From NCBI GenBank assembly GCA_016183815.1, contig JACPDW010000007.1, positions 1 through 64,000 of the forward strand: a stretch of 64,000 bases of DNA, given 5' to 3'. Source of the stretch: Flavobacteriia bacterium (GTDB lineage: Bacteria; Bacteroidota; Bacteroidia; Flavobacteriales_D; Crocinitomicaceae). A program made the position numbers and the translations under genes. Position 1 is the first letter of the stretch. Each line of letters opens with the position of its first letter. Below are positions 17,111-26,982 of the stretch, piece by piece. The notes under the pieces were generated by a model. It had not been told where the DNA came from. It searched no databases and saw nothing but the letters and a program-made list of their open reading frames with translations.

Positions 17111-17416
17111 CTAATTCTTATCATAAAAAACTAATCCAACCCTTCCAATTTGTTCTTCCAAATCAGGTGAATTAAGTTTATCAAAAATAGAAATATCAAA
17201 TAAATAAGGTGTGTTTAAATCGTCTATTTCTTGGTTTATTTTAGATAATAATGTGTATGAAAGTTCATTTCCTTTTAAAGTAATGTCTATGTCTGAGCCT
17301 TCTCGGTAAGTTCCTTTCGCTCGCGAACCATAAATAATCACTTGTTCTACTTCAGGATGATTTTCAAAAACTGAGTTTATTTTAGTGATGGTATCTTCTG
17401 TTAAACCAAATTTCAT
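17111..17416 (-). CDS. mntA: MNT-type minimal nucleotidyltransferase (antitoxin)
   Basis: 101 residues. Minimal nucleotidyltransferase with the GS-x10-DxD signature: GSRAKGTYREGSDIDI (Gly30, Ser31, Asp42, Asp44), and a third acidic residue at Asp74 (YLFDISIFD). In known HEPN-MNT pairs the MNT protein is the antitoxin, transferring AMP to a tyrosine of the HEPN toxin. Its start overlaps the stop of the HEPN gene by four bases (ATGA), showing translational coupling. The catalytic residues all appear present. The family also includes HI0073-like proteins whose role was first described only as substrate-linked nucleotidyltransfer. Confidence 0.88.
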   Translation of the reverse strand: MKFGLTEDTITKINSVFENHPEVEQVIIYGSRAKGTYREGSDIDITLKGNELSYTLLSKINQEIDDLNTPYLFDISIFDKLNSPDLEEQIGRVGLVFYDKN

Positions 17417-17817
17417 TGTAAGGTCTTCATTTTAGTACAAAAAGACTGGAACAATGGATAATAATTTGAAACAATTTTTTCAAATTCTTCTTCTAAAATA
17501 TTTTGATGGTAGGTGTGTACTGTTTTGTTTCTACTTTCAATCATATCTATCCAAACTTGACCATCAGAAATCAAACCTTTATTAAAAGCTTCTTTTGTAG
17601 CACTTTTAGAGCCAAATACATTTTTAATACCTTCTTCTTCCAAGAAATCTTTCATCACATTCCAAGCTAATTCATGCGTAAACTCAAAACGTTGTATAAT
17701 TCCTTCTTTGATTAGGTCGTTTTCCGTATCAGCATATAATTCGACGGCATCTCTTAAATGAGATAGTGCTTTTTCATAATTTGAAAATCGTTGTTTCCAT
17801 CTAATATCTTGTTCCAT
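17413..17817 (-). CDS. hepT: HEPN-domain protein, HI0074-family (toxin partner of MNT)
   Basis: 134 residues, all helical, HI0074 nucleotidyltransferase-substrate-binding family. It carries the HEPN RNase motif RX4HXY as RNKTVHTY (Arg96, His101, Tyr103). In characterised HepT toxins Arg and His form the RNase site, and the Tyr two residues after the His is modified by the MNT partner. Other family marks are FEFTHELAWNVMKDFLEEEG (44-63) and SKSATKEAF. It lies 49 bases after icmF on the same strand and overlaps the MNT gene. The pair is flanked by the icmF 3' end and a decayed copy of it, which suggests arrival as a cassette. Confidence 0.88.
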   Translation of the reverse strand: MEQDIRWKQRFSNYEKALSHLRDAVELYADTENDLIKEGIIQRFEFTHELAWNVMKDFLEEEGIKNVFGSKSATKEAFNKGLISDGQVWIDMIESRNKTVHTYHQNILEEEFEKIVSNYYPLFQSFCTKMKTLQ

Positions 17818-17866
17818 AATAAAAAATTATTATCCTCTTCTCAACTCATTGGAATAAATTTAAAAC

Positions 17867-20800
17867 CTACATATTCCTTCTATACTGTCCTCCAACCTCA
17901 AATAAAGCCTTCGTAATCTCACCCAAAGAAGAATATTTACACGTTTCCATCAATTGTTCAAACATGTTTTTGTTTTGAATGGCAGCCATTTGTACGTTTT
18001 TAATACCTGCTTTTGCTTGTTCGCCGTTTGCTTTATGCAAGTTGGCTAACATTTCAATTTGGTATTGTTTTTCTTCTTCGGTAGCACGAATCACTTCTTT
18101 AGGAAGAACAGTTGGCGAACCTTTTGAACTCAAGAAAGTATTTACACCAATGATTGGAAATTCACCCGTGTGTTTCAAGGTTTCGTAATACAAGGATTCT
18201 TCTTGAATTTTTGAACGTTGGTACATAGTTTCCATTGCACCTAAAACGCCTCCACGTTCGGTGATACGGTCAAATTCAGAAAGTACGGCTTCTTCCACTA
18301 AATCGGTCAATTCTTCAATGATGAATGAACCTTGTAACGGATTTTCGTTTTTCGCTAAACCTAATTCACGATTGATAATCAATTGAATTGCCATGGCACG
18401 TCTTACAGATTCTTCCGTTGGAGTCGTAATTGCCTCATCGTATGCGTTCGTATGTAGCGAGTTACAGTTGTCATAAATTGCGTAAAGAGCTTGTAAAGTA
18501 GTACGAATATCGTTGAAATCAATTTCTTGTGCGTGTAAGGAACGACCAGATGTTTGAATATGGTATTTCAACATTTGTGCACGCGGATTGGCTCCATATT
18601 TTTTTGCCATGGCTTTTGCCCAGATTCTTCTCGCCACACGTCCGATGACCGCATATTCAGGGTCGATTCCGTTAGAGAAAAAGAACGATAAATTTGGACC
18701 AAAATCGTTGATGCTCATTCCTCTGCTCATGTAGTATTCCACGTAGGTGAAACCGTTTGCCAAGGTAAATGCTAACTGTGAAATTGGGTTTGCACCTGCT
18801 TCTGCAATATGATAACCAGAAATTGAAACAGAATAAAAGTTACGCACACCATTATTGATGAAATATTGTTGAACATCTCCCATTAAACGCAAGGCAAATT
18901 CTGTGGAGAAAATACAGGTATTTTGTGCCTGATCTTCTTTTAAAATATCTGCTTGTACCGTTCCACGAACTTGCGTTAGGGTTTCTGCTTTTATTTTATT
19001 GTAAACCTCTGCAGGAAGCACTTGGTCGCCCGTTACGCCTAATAACATCAAACCTAAACCGTCGTTTCCTTCAGGTAAATCGCCTTGGAAAGCTGGACGG
19101 TTAACTCCTTTTTGCTTGTAAATAGCAGAAATTTTAGCCTCTATTTCCTTTTCTAAGCCATTTGCTTTGATGTATTTTTCACAATTTTGGTCAATCGCTG
19201 CATTCATGAAAAAGCCTAACAACATTGGTGCAGGACCGTTAATTGTCATGGAAACCGAAGTCATCGGATGCGATAAATCGAAACCAGAGTATAATTTTTT
19301 AGCATCATCCAAACAACAAATCGAAACTCCAGAGTTGCCTATTTTACCGTAAATATCTGGACGCAAATCTGGATCATTTCCGTATAGAGTTACCGAGTCA
19401 AAAGCGGTTGAAAGTCTTTTCGCAGGCATTCCCAAACTTACATAATGGAAACGTTTGTTGGTGCGCTCGGAACCTCCTTCACCGGCAAACATCCTTGTTG
19501 GATCTTCACCTTCACGTTTGAATGGGAATAAACCAGAAGTGTAGGGGAATTCTCCTGGTACATTTTCTTGTAAACTCCAACGTAAAATATCGCCCCAAGA
19601 AGTGTATTTTGGTGTGGCTACTTTCGGAATTTGAAGATGTGAAAGCGACTCAGTGTGTGTGTCTAATTTTAATACTTTATCACGTACTTTGAACTCAAAC
19701 GTTGGGTTTTTATATAAAGCTTTTTTCTCCTCCCATTTTTGTAGTACATCCCAGTTTTTTGGGTCGAAGTTTAATTTTTCGGTTTCAAAAGTTTCTTGTA
19801 ATACTTTAATCAAACGGTCTTTATCATCGATTGTAGAGTTTTTCAAAGTCTCCATCGAAGAATGTAAACCTTGCAAACGATTCGCAACTTCGACTTGCTG
19901 ATTCACCCATTTATCAAATGAGCGATTGTTTTCAGAAATTTCAGATAAATAACGTGTTCTATCCGGTGGAATCACAAAAATTTTCTCCGACATTTCCTGT
20001 GTTATTTCAAAAGTAGAATGCAAATTTGCCCCTGTTTTTTGAACGATTTTATCCATAATCACTTTGTAAAGTGAATTCATTCCGGGGTCGTTGAACTGAG
20101 AAGCAATTGTACCATAAACAGGCATCGAATCAACAGGTTCATCAAATAAATTATGGTTGCGTTGGTATTGTTTACGAACATCACGTAACGCATCTAAAGC
20201 ACCCCGTTTGTCAAATTTATTTAATGCAATCACGTCGGCAAAATCCAACATGTCGATTTTTTCTAATTGGGTTGCAGCTCCGTATTCTGGCGTCATGACG
20301 TACAAAGAAACATCTGAGTGATCTAAAATTTCTGTATCAGATTGTCCGATTCCCGACGTTTCCAAAATGATTAAATCGTATTCAGCTGCTTTTAAGACGT
20401 TAATCGCTTCAGCAACGTGTTTGGACAAAGCCAAATTGGATTGACGAGTTGCTAAGGAACGCATGTAAACTCGTGAATTTTTAATCGAATTCATACGAAT
20501 TCGGTCACCTAGTAATGCACCACCCGTTTTACGTTTCGAAGGATCCACAGACACCACAGCGATTTGTTTTTCCTTGAAATCAATTAAAAAACGACGAACT
20601 AATTCATCTACTAACGAAGATTTTCCAGCTCCTCCAGTTCCTGTAATACCTAATACTGGCACAGAAACTTCTTTTGCCATTTTTTGTACTTCATCCAATA
20701 CTGATTTCGAAGAATCAGCAAAATTTTCAGCAGCAGAAATAATTCTTGCAATAGAAGGAACGTTTTTCTTTTTAATGTTTTTGATTTCTTCGTTTAGATT

Positions 20801-21247
20801 TTGACCAACAGGGAAATCCGCTTTTTGAACCAAATCGTTTATCATTCCTTGTAAACCCATCGAACGACCATCGTCTGGATGATAAATTCGTGTAATACCG
20901 TATGCTTGTAATTCTTCAATTTCAGAAGGTAAAATCGTACCACCACCGCCAGCAAAAATCTTGATTTGTGGGGCTCCTTTTTCCTTCAATAAATCATACA
21001 TGTATTTTAAGTATTCCGTGTGACCTCCTTGGTAAGACGTCATTGCAATCGCTTGGGCGTCTTCCTGAATTGCACAATTCACTACTTCCTCTACTGAGCG
21101 GTCGTGACCTAAATGAATTACTTCACATCCAGTCGCTTGAATAATTCTACGCATAATATTGATAGCAGCATCGTGTCCATCAAATAGTGAAGCTGCGGTA
21201 ACGATTCGAACGTTATTGATTGGTTTGTATGGTTCTATTTTGTCCAT
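17867..21247 (-). CDS. icmF: Fused isobutyryl-CoA mutase with GTPase chaperone
   Basis: 1126 residues. B12-dependent enzyme interconverting isobutyryl-CoA and n-butyryl-CoA, with its own G-protein chaperone. In order: cobalamin-binding domain (about 10-145) with [11 protein letters not shown], where His25 is the lower cobalt ligand; MeaB-like GTPase (about 165-420) with Walker A GTGGAGKS (203-210) and NKFD; a linker; and the mutase TIM barrel (about 550-1126). IcmF rather than methylmalonyl-CoA mutase is indicated by Phe in YTSGLFPF, where MCM has the active-site Tyr, and by Gln in AQNTCIF, where MCM has the carboxylate-binding Arg. Its neighbours paaG and paaH are divergent and also serve acyl-CoA metabolism. 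The last 35 codons are duplicated at 16969-17079. Confidence 0.96.
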   Translation of the reverse strand: MDKIEPYKPINNVRIVTAASLFDGHDAAINIMRRIIQATGCEVIHLGHDRSVEEVVNCAIQEDAQAIAMTSYQGGHTEYLKYMYDLLKEKGAPQIKIFAGGGGTILPSEIEELQAYGITRIYHPDDGRSMGLQGMINDLVQKADFPVGQNLNEEIKNIKKKNVPSIARIISAAENFADSSKSVLDEVQKMAKEVSVPVLGITGTGGAGKSSLVDELVRRFLIDFKEKQIAVVSVDPSKRKTGGALLGDRIRMNSIKNSRVYMRSLATRQSNLALSKHVAEAINVLKAAEYDLIILETSGIGQSDTEILDHSDVSLYVMTPEYGAATQLEKIDMLDFADVIALNKFDKRGALDALRDVRKQYQRNHNLFDEPVDSMPVYGTIASQFNDPGMNSLYKVIMDKIVQKTGANLHSTFEITQEMSEKIFVIPPDRTRYLSEISENNRSFDKWVNQQVEVANRLQGLHSSMETLKNSTIDDKDRLIKVLQETFETEKLNFDPKNWDVLQKWEEKKALYKNPTFEFKVRDKVLKLDTHTESLSHLQIPKVATPKYTSWGDILRWSLQENVPGEFPYTSGLFPFKREGEDPTRMFAGEGGSERTNKRFHYVSLGMPAKRLSTAFDSVTLYGNDPDLRPDIYGKIGNSGVSICCLDDAKKLYSGFDLSHPMTSVSMTINGPAPMLLGFFMNAAIDQNCEKYIKANGLEKEIEAKISAIYKQKGVNRPAFQGDLPEGNDGLGLMLLGVTGDQVLPAEVYNKIKAETLTQVRGTVQADILKEDQAQNTCIFSTEFALRLMGDVQQYFINNGVRNFYSVSISGYHIAEAGANPISQLAFTLANGFTYVEYYMSRGMSINDFGPNLSFFFSNGIDPEYAVIGRVARRIWAKAMAKKYGANPRAQMLKYHIQTSGRSLHAQEIDFNDIRTTLQALYAIYDNCNSLHTNAYDEAITTPTEESVRRAMAIQLIINRELGLAKNENPLQGSFIIEELTDLVEEAVLSEFDRITERGGVLGAMETMYQRSKIQEESLYYETLKHTGEFPIIGVNTFLSSKGSPTVLPKEVIRATEEEKQYQIEMLANLHKANGEQAKAGIKNVQMAAIQNKNMFEQLMETCKYSSLGEITKALFEVGGQYRRNM

Positions 21248-21264
21248 TTAGAGAAATTGAAGAA

Positions 21265-21272
21265 CAAAAGTA
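21265..21272 (-). promoter_or_regulatory. Candidate -7 box (TACTTTTG) for icmF
   Basis: Read on the minus strand it matches TAnnTTTG and lies 17 bases from the icmF ATG at 21247. The 88-base gap to paaG must hold divergent promoters. Confidence 0.5.
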
Positions 21273-21356
21273 TAAAAATCAAGAGAGATAGAAGTAAAAT
21301 AGAAACAATTCAGTTAAAAAATCTTTTGTAATTTTATGCCAAAAAGAAACAAAAAC

Positions 21357-22130
21357 ATGGAAATTCTTGTAGAATATACTTTTTCGGTTTGTTGGATAAC
21401 TTTAAATAGACCAGAAGTTTTTAATGCTTTTAATAAAAAAATGTCTTTATCCTTGCAAAACGCACTAAAAGAAGCAGAGCAAAGAGAAGATGTGAGAGTT
21501 ATTTCAATAACTGGATCTGGAAAGGCCTTTTCCTCAGGTCAAGATTTAGCAGAAGCTAGTGATCCGAATGGACCGTCGTTAGAAGAAATATTAGATAAAC
21601 ATTATAATCCAATCATCAAACAGATAGCGAATTGCGAAAAACCAGTAATTGCATTAATAAATGGAGTTGCAGCAGGAGCAGGAGCAAATATTGCTTTAGC
21701 TTGCGACATTTGTATAGCAAAAAAGAGTACTAACTTTATTCAAGCGTTTTCTAAGATAGGATTAATTCCAGATTCTGGGGGAACGTTTTTTCTTCCTAAA
21801 TTAATTGGTTATCAAAAAGCATTAGCGTTAATGTTAACTGGCGAAAAAGTAAGTGCTGAAGAAGCAGAAAAATTAAATATGATTTATAAGAGTGTGGAAG
21901 ATGAACACTTTGATGAATATTGTGAAAAATTTGTAAAAAATTTAGCTCAAATGCCTACTAAAGCTTTAGTTTTGACAAAAAAAGCACTTTTAAAATCATT
22001 TGAAAACACTTTAGATCAACAATTAGAGCTGGAAAAAAAATATCAAATTGAATGTGGAAATTCCTTTGATTTTAAAGAAGGAGTTACTGCTTTTTTAGAA
22101 AAAAGAAAACCCGAGTTTAAAGGAGAATAA
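21357..22130 (+). CDS. paaG: PaaG-like enoyl-CoA hydratase/isomerase
   Basis: 257 residues from ATG 21357 (MEILVEY). The ATG at 21336 adds seven Lys/Asn-rich residues and lies close to a promoter-like ATCTTTTG at 21321-21328, so I prefer the inner start. Crotonase fold: oxyanion-hole segments GSGKAFSSGQDL and INGVAAGAGANIALACD, and the PaaG-type signature IGLIPDSGGTFFLPKLIG with catalytic Asp. PaaG isomerises ring-1,2-epoxyphenylacetyl-CoA to the oxepin; a generic enoyl-CoA hydratase is the alternative. It is followed after one base by paaH, and paaE lies at the right edge of the window, which supports a phenylacetate role. Confidence 0.82.
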   Translation: MEILVEYTFSVCWITLNRPEVFNAFNKKMSLSLQNALKEAEQREDVRVISITGSGKAFSSGQDLAEASDPNGPSLEEILDKHYNPIIKQIANCEKPVIALINGVAAGAGANIALACDICIAKKSTNFIQAFSKIGLIPDSGGTFFLPKLIGYQKALALMLTGEKVSAEEAEKLNMIYKSVEDEHFDEYCEKFVKNLAQMPTKALVLTKKALLKSFENTLDQQLELEKKYQIECGNSFDFKEGVTAFLEKRKPEFKGE

Positions 22131-22131
22131 T

Positions 22132-23271
22132 ATGATTATAGTAGTACTAGGAGCAGGAACAATGGGAAGTGGAATTGCTCAGTTTTTTGCTCAAAAAAAT
22201 CAGAAAGTTATTTTAGTAGATAGTAACAAAGAAAGTTTAATCAAAGCTAAAAATAATATAGATTTTTCTGTTCAACAACTTGTCAATAAACAAAAAATTA
22301 CAACTCAGGAGGCAGGAATGATAATGAAAAATTTAAGTTTTTCAAACGAAATTTCTTCTTTAGCAAATAGTGAGTTGGTTGTTGAAGCAATAATTGAAAA
22401 CTTAGAAATTAAGCAACAAGTGTTTAAAGAAGTAGAAAATATTGTGTCTGAAAAATGTGTTTTATGTACAAACACTTCTTCCTTGTCAATAGCCTCCATT
22501 AGCTCTTGTTTGGGAAGACCAGAAAGATTTTTTGGAATGCATTTTTTTAATCCAGCCACAATAATGCCTTTGGTAGAGCTTGTACCATCAATTAGAACTG
22601 ATATTGAGCAGGTTAAAAAAATCAAAACAATTTTAGAAGATTGGGGGAAATCACCTGTTATTTGCAAGGATACACCTGGATTTATTGTTAATAGAATAGC
22701 TCGACCATTTTATGGTGAAGCATTAAGAATTTATGAAGAAGGAATTGCTAATTTTGAAACAATTGATTTTGCCATGACTCATTTAGGGGAATTTAAAATG
22801 GGTCCTTTCCAATTGATGGATTACATAGGAAACGATATAAATTATACAGTTAGTGAAACTGTTTTTTCTTCATTTTATTTTGACCCTAGATTTAAACCTT
22901 CTTTTACTCAAAAAAGATACGTTGAAGCAGGTTTGTTAGGGAGAAAAACACAACATGGATTTTATAATTATAAAGAAGAAGTTTCTGAACTAGAAATAAA
23001 TAAAGACCAAAAACTTCTTGATGAAATCTTTTTTAGAATATTAGCGATGTTAATAAACGAAGCGTACGATGCTTATTATTTAAAAATTGCAAGTAGAGAA
23101 GACATTGAATTGGCTATGACAAAAGGAGTAAATTATCCTAAAGGGCTTATACAGTGGTCAGAAGAAATTGGAGTAAAAAAAATATACTCAACCCTTAGCC
23201 AATTGTTTTCTGATTATGGTGAAGATAGGTATAGACCTAATGTGATGTTGAAAAGATTAGTAAATAAATAA
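22132..23271 (+). CDS. paaH: 3-hydroxyacyl-CoA dehydrogenase, PaaH-like
   Basis: 379 residues. NAD-dependent oxidation of 3-hydroxyacyl-CoA; in phenylacetate breakdown it acts on 3-hydroxyadipyl-CoA. Rossmann start VVLGAGTMGSGIAQFFA (4-20), then NTSSLSIASI, the catalytic segment FFGMHFFNPATIMPLVELV with the His of the His-Glu pair, and the C-terminal domain DTPGFIVNRIARPFYGEA ... GPFQLMDYIGND. A further C-terminal helical part makes it longer than the 280-residue single-domain enzymes, like the bacterial PaaH group. It starts one base after the paaG stop; a two-gene operon is clear. The assignment to phenylacetate rather than butyrate metabolism is inferred from its neighbour and from paaE. 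Confidence 0.85.
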   Translation: MIIVVLGAGTMGSGIAQFFAQKNQKVILVDSNKESLIKAKNNIDFSVQQLVNKQKITTQEAGMIMKNLSFSNEISSLANSELVVEAIIENLEIKQQVFKEVENIVSEKCVLCTNTSSLSIASISSCLGRPERFFGMHFFNPATIMPLVELVPSIRTDIEQVKKIKTILEDWGKSPVICKDTPGFIVNRIARPFYGEALRIYEEGIANFETIDFAMTHLGEFKMGPFQLMDYIGNDINYTVSETVFSSFYFDPRFKPSFTQKRYVEAGLLGRKTQHGFYNYKEEVSELEINKDQKLLDEIFFRILAMLINEAYDAYYLKIASREDIELAMTKGVNYPKGLIQWSEEIGVKKIYSTLSQLFSDYGEDRYRPNVMLKRLVNK

Positions 23272-23329
23272 AATTGTAGAAAAAAATTTATTATCACCGA
23301 AATTTAAGCAATTTTGTAAAAAAATTTTT

Positions 23330-24544
23330 ATGTTGCCTTTTTCTCCTCCTCATATTAGACAAGATGTTATCGATGAAGTTTGTAAAGTACTTCTATCTGG
23401 TTGGATAACTACAGGACCAAGAACCAAAGCTTTTGAAAAAGAGTTGACCTCATATTGTGGTAACAAAAACACATTATGTTTGAATAGTGCCACGGCTGGT
23501 TTAGAATTGATTTTACGTTGGTTTGGTGTAAAAGAGGGCGATGAAGTAATTCTCCCCGCTTATACTTATTCAGCAACAGCAAATGTGGTGTCTCATTGTG
23601 GAGCTAAAGTGGTTTTTGTTGATGTTCACCCTGACACCTTTAATATTTTACCTGAAGCAATAGAAAAAGCAATAACTTCAAAAACGAAAGTAATAATGCC
23701 AGTAGATTTTGCTGGTTTTCCATGTGAATATAAAAAGATTAATGACTTAACAAAAAAATATACCTTGACTTTTAATCCAGAAAATGACATTCAAAAAAAG
23801 TTAGGAAGAATTTTAATTTTGTCCGATTCCGCTCATTCTATAGGAGCAAAACAGAATGGTTTACGTGCTGGCTCCTTAACAGATGTTTCTGTCTTTTCTT
23901 TTCATGCAGTTAAAAATCTTACAACCGCAGAGGGTGGAGCAATAGCCCTTAATTTACCAGACCCCTTTGATAATCAAGAAATTTATAACGCATTATGCAT
24001 CAAATCTTTACATGGTCAAAACAAAGATGCTTTAGCAAAAACACAAAAAGGGAATTGGAAATACGACATCGTTGAAGCGGGTTATAAATGTAACATGACG
24101 GATATTCAAGCCGCGATTGGGCAAATTGAATTAGCAAGATACGATAACGAAACTCTACCAAAAAGAAAAAATATTTGTACTTTTTATTCCGACAATCTTA
24201 AACAATTTGATTGGGCTCAATTACCCGTGTTTAAAAACGAAGAATCAGAATCTTGTTACCATTTATACCCTTTAAGGATAAAAAATTGTACTGAAGAACA
24301 AAGAGATTTAATTATACAGGAAATTTTTGATCAAGAGGTTTCTGTTAACGTCCATTTTATTCCTGTTCCTAAAATGAGTTTTTACTCATCTCAAGGATAC
24401 GATATTAATAACTATCCCAATACTCTTGATAATTATTCTAGGGAAATTACTTTGCCCGTTTATACTTTATTAAATGATGAACAATTAAATCAAGTTTTGA
24501 ACGCTCTTATCTCTGCTGTAAATAAAATATTATTTCAATCTTGA
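23330..24544 (+). CDS. DegT/DnrJ/EryC1/StrS-family PLP aminotransferase
   Basis: 404 residues. Sugar aminotransferase fold: SGWITTGPRTKAFEKEL near the start, NSATAGLELIL (phosphate of PLP), PAYTYSATANVV, Asp166 in LSDSAHSIG stacking on the PLP, and the Schiff-base Lys195 in FHAVKNLTTAEGGA. The C-terminal part reads VSVNVHFIPVPKMSFY. These enzymes transaminate nucleotide-linked keto-sugars for surface polysaccharide. No sugar-nucleotide dehydratase lies beside it; the nearest polysaccharide genes in the window are the flippase and manC, 8 kb or more away. It is the first gene of a run with yidD and hemW, overlapping yidD by four bases. Confidence 0.92.
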   Translation: MLPFSPPHIRQDVIDEVCKVLLSGWITTGPRTKAFEKELTSYCGNKNTLCLNSATAGLELILRWFGVKEGDEVILPAYTYSATANVVSHCGAKVVFVDVHPDTFNILPEAIEKAITSKTKVIMPVDFAGFPCEYKKINDLTKKYTLTFNPENDIQKKLGRILILSDSAHSIGAKQNGLRAGSLTDVSVFSFHAVKNLTTAEGGAIALNLPDPFDNQEIYNALCIKSLHGQNKDALAKTQKGNWKYDIVEAGYKCNMTDIQAAIGQIELARYDNETLPKRKNICTFYSDNLKQFDWAQLPVFKNEESESCYHLYPLRIKNCTEEQRDLIIQEIFDQEVSVNVHFIPVPKMSFYSSQGYDINNYPNTLDNYSREITLPVYTLLNDEQLNQVLNALISAVNKILFQS

Positions 24545-24804
24545 AATTATTTACAGTAACATTGTATTGGTTGAGAAAAATATTAATTTCTCCAGTAATT
24601 TTAGGGGTAAAAATCTATCAATGGGTTATTAGCCCTATTTTTCCTGCTAATTGTCGTTTTCAACCAACTTGTTCTCATTATACTATCGAAGCACTAAAAG
24701 AATGGGGATTAATTAAAGGTTTGTTTTATTCGACAAAAAGAATTTCTAGATGCCATCCATGGGGAGGATTTGGTGACGACCCCGTTCCTAAAAAACCAAA
24801 ATAA
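24541..24804 (+). CDS. yidD: YidD membrane protein insertion efficiency factor
   Basis: 87 residues. Small peripheral membrane protein that assists YidC-dependent insertion. The signature is clear: VISPIFPANCRFQPTCSHYT (50-69), then EALKEWGLIKG and ISRCHPWGGFGDDPVP. An amphipathic/hydrophobic N-terminal helix (VTLYWLRKILISPVILGVK) is present. It starts at TTG overlapping the aminotransferase stop (TTGA), so it depends on translational coupling. rnpA, rpmH and yidC, its usual neighbours in other phyla, are not here. Confidence 0.95.
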   Translation: MKLFTVTLYWLRKILISPVILGVKIYQWVISPIFPANCRFQPTCSHYTIEALKEWGLIKGLFYSTKRISRCHPWGGFGDDPVPKKPK

Positions 24805-25919
24805 TGGGAATTTATTTTCATATCCCTTTTTGTAAAAAAAAATGCACTTATTGTGATTTCCACTTTAGTACAAACTATCGACCTTATTACCATGAAATGA
24901 TTACTTCGATGACCCAAGAATTGGAAATGAAAAAAGATAGAATCAATTCAAATATTGAAAGTGTTTATTTTGGAGGTGGTACACCTGGATTATTAAAGTC
25001 AGAAGACATTAAGGGTTTTATTGATTTATGCAGAAAAAATTTTCCTTTGATTGAAGCCGAAATCACCTTAGAAGTAAATCCAGAAAATGTTACAAAAAAA
25101 AATTTAAAAGATTGGAAAGAAGCTGGAATTAACAGATTAAGCATAGGAGTACAGAGTTTTGACAATGAGGTTTTAAAGTGGATGAATCGTTCACATAATA
25201 GCAAACAGTCCATGGATGCTATTTATTTTGCAAGTGAAGAAGGATTTGAACAAATCAACATTGACATCATTTTTGCTTTACCACAAAAAGATTCTTTTTA
25301 TTGGAAAAAGCAGCTTAAACACATCGAGTCTTTGCCTATTTCTCACCTTTCAGCTTATCAGCTTACTTTCGAAAAAAAAACCTTACTTTTTCATCAATAT
25401 AAAGAAAAATTAGTTTATCCTTTAGAGGATGAAGAAACGAGGAATCAATTTTTATTTACCCATGAATTTTTAGAAAATATTGGGTTTGAACAGTATGAAA
25501 TTTCCAATTATGCGAAAAATAATTCATATTCTAAACACAATTCTTCTTATTGGATGGGAAAAGAATATCTTGGAATAGGACCTTCCGCTCATTCTTTTCA
25601 TTTTCCATATAGATTTTGGAATATAAAAAATAACAGAACATACATTAACTCTATTAAAAACAGAAGTATTCCTGAAGAAGCAGAAAAATTAAGTGTTTCA
25701 GAAACGTTTAATGAAAATATTATGTTGGGATTAAGAACGAAATGGGGCGTCGATATAAACGAGTTAAAAAAAATAAAACCATTATCTTTTTCATTTTTAG
25801 AAACCATTGATTGTTATCAAAAACAAAAACTTTTAAAAATTGAAAATGAAAAAATTATTCTAACATTAGAAGGATGGTTGTTAACGGACAAAATTTCTTC
25901 TGATTTATTTTGTGACTAA
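24804..25919 (+). CDS. hemW: Radical SAM haem chaperone HemW
   Basis: 371 residues. Radical SAM protein of the coproporphyrinogen III oxidase-like family. The 4Fe-4S cluster cysteines are Cys10, Cys14 and Cys17 (FCKKKCTYCDFHF). VYFGGGTPGLL, NPENVT and SIGVQSFDNEVLKWMNR follow in the expected order. HemW proteins bind haem and hand it to target enzymes and do not have CPO activity. At about 370 residues it fits HemW, not HemN (about 450). Start ATG shares one base with the yidD stop (TAATG). Confidence 0.9.
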   Translation: MGIYFHIPFCKKKCTYCDFHFSTNYRPYYHEMITSMTQELEMKKDRINSNIESVYFGGGTPGLLKSEDIKGFIDLCRKNFPLIEAEITLEVNPENVTKKNLKDWKEAGINRLSIGVQSFDNEVLKWMNRSHNSKQSMDAIYFASEEGFEQINIDIIFALPQKDSFYWKKQLKHIESLPISHLSAYQLTFEKKTLLFHQYKEKLVYPLEDEETRNQFLFTHEFLENIGFEQYEISNYAKNNSYSKHNSSYWMGKEYLGIGPSAHSFHFPYRFWNIKNNRTYINSIKNRSIPEEAEKLSVSETFNENIMLGLRTKWGVDINELKKIKPLSFSFLETIDCYQKQKLLKIENEKIILTLEGWLLTDKISSDLFCD

Positions 25920-25943
25920 ACTTTATATTTTTCAAAGAAACCG

Positions 25944-25951
25944 TATTTTTG
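25944..25951 (+). promoter_or_regulatory. Candidate -7 box (TATTTTTG) for trpS
   Basis: Matches TAnnTTTG and ends 12 bases before the trpS ATG, so the leader would be only a few bases long. Confidence 0.55.
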
Positions 25952-25963
25952 TAAAAAAAATAA

Positions 25964-26944
25964 ATGGCACGTATTCTAACCGGAATTCAAAGTACAGGAA
26001 CACCGCATTTGGGTAATATATTAGGGGCTATAGTTCCAGCTATTGAAATGGCAAAAAAAATAGAAAACGAGTCTTTTTTGTTTATTGCAGATTTGCATTC
26101 TTTAACACAAATTAAAAATCCAGAAATTTTAAAAAAGAACACCTATCAAACGGCCGCTACATGGCTTGCTTTTGGTTTAGACACCGAAAAAACAGTTTTT
26201 TACAGACAAAGTGATGTGCCTCAAGTCTGTGAATTGGCATGGCATTTAATGTGTTTTTTTCCCTTTCAACGATTAACTTTAGCACATAGTTTTAAAGACA
26301 AATCAGACAGATTAGAAGACGTAAATGCGGGCTTGTTTTCTTATCCAATTTTAATGGCCGCTGATATTTTAATGTACGATGCCGAGATTGTTCCTGTTGG
26401 TAAAGACCAATTACAGCATTTAGAAATTACAAGAGATGTCGCTTCTAGATTTCACGCACAAATGGGCAAAGAAGTATTTGTTTTGCCTAAACCGTTAATA
26501 CAAGAAAACACTCAATTAATCCCTGGAACAGACGGAGAAAAGATGAGTAAATCTCGAAACAACATCATTGATATTTTTCTCCCCGAAAAAGAACTCAAAA
26601 AACAAATCATGTCCATTCAGACGGACAGTAAAACTTTAGAAGAACCCAAAAATCCTGTAGAATGTAATGTGTTTAATCTTTATAAATTATTAGCATCACC
26701 AGAACAAGTATTGTCTATGAAAACAAAATATGAAGCCGGTGGTTACGGTTATGGACATGCAAAAAACGAATTGTTTGGTTTTATTTTGGAACATTTTTCA
26801 AAAGAACGTAATTTATTTACGGACTTAATTTCAAACCCCAATGAAATTGAAATAAAACTAAAAAAAGGAGCTGAAAAGGCAAATTTTGTTTCTAAACAAG
26901 TATTATTAAGGGTTAGGCAAGCACTTGGATTAAGTTTTCTATAG
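25964..26944 (+). CDS. trpS: Tryptophanyl-tRNA synthetase
   Basis: 326 residues, class Ic aminoacyl-tRNA synthetase of the cytoplasm. The HIGH-type motif is GTPHLGNILGA (12-22), and KMSKS is present as GEKMSKSRNNII. The substrate-recognition stretch GLDTEKTVFYRQSDVPQV and the helix LMAADILMYDAEIVPVGKDQ are typical of TrpRS. Length matches bacterial TrpRS (about 325-335). It is preceded by its own -7 box and followed by a 364-base gap. Confidence 0.97.
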   Translation: MARILTGIQSTGTPHLGNILGAIVPAIEMAKKIENESFLFIADLHSLTQIKNPEILKKNTYQTAATWLAFGLDTEKTVFYRQSDVPQVCELAWHLMCFFPFQRLTLAHSFKDKSDRLEDVNAGLFSYPILMAADILMYDAEIVPVGKDQLQHLEITRDVASRFHAQMGKEVFVLPKPLIQENTQLIPGTDGEKMSKSRNNIIDIFLPEKELKKQIMSIQTDSKTLEEPKNPVECNVFNLYKLLASPEQVLSMKTKYEAGGYGYGHAKNELFGFILEHFSKERNLFTDLISNPNEIEIKLKKGAEKANFVSKQVLLRVRQALGLSFL

Positions 26945-26982
26945 AGTTACAGAAAATATATTCAATTCAAATAATATTGTTT

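Noticed and set aside
17867-21247. Methylmalonyl-CoA mutase
   Set aside because: The fused GTPase and the active-site Phe and Gln in place of the MCM Tyr and Arg identify IcmF.
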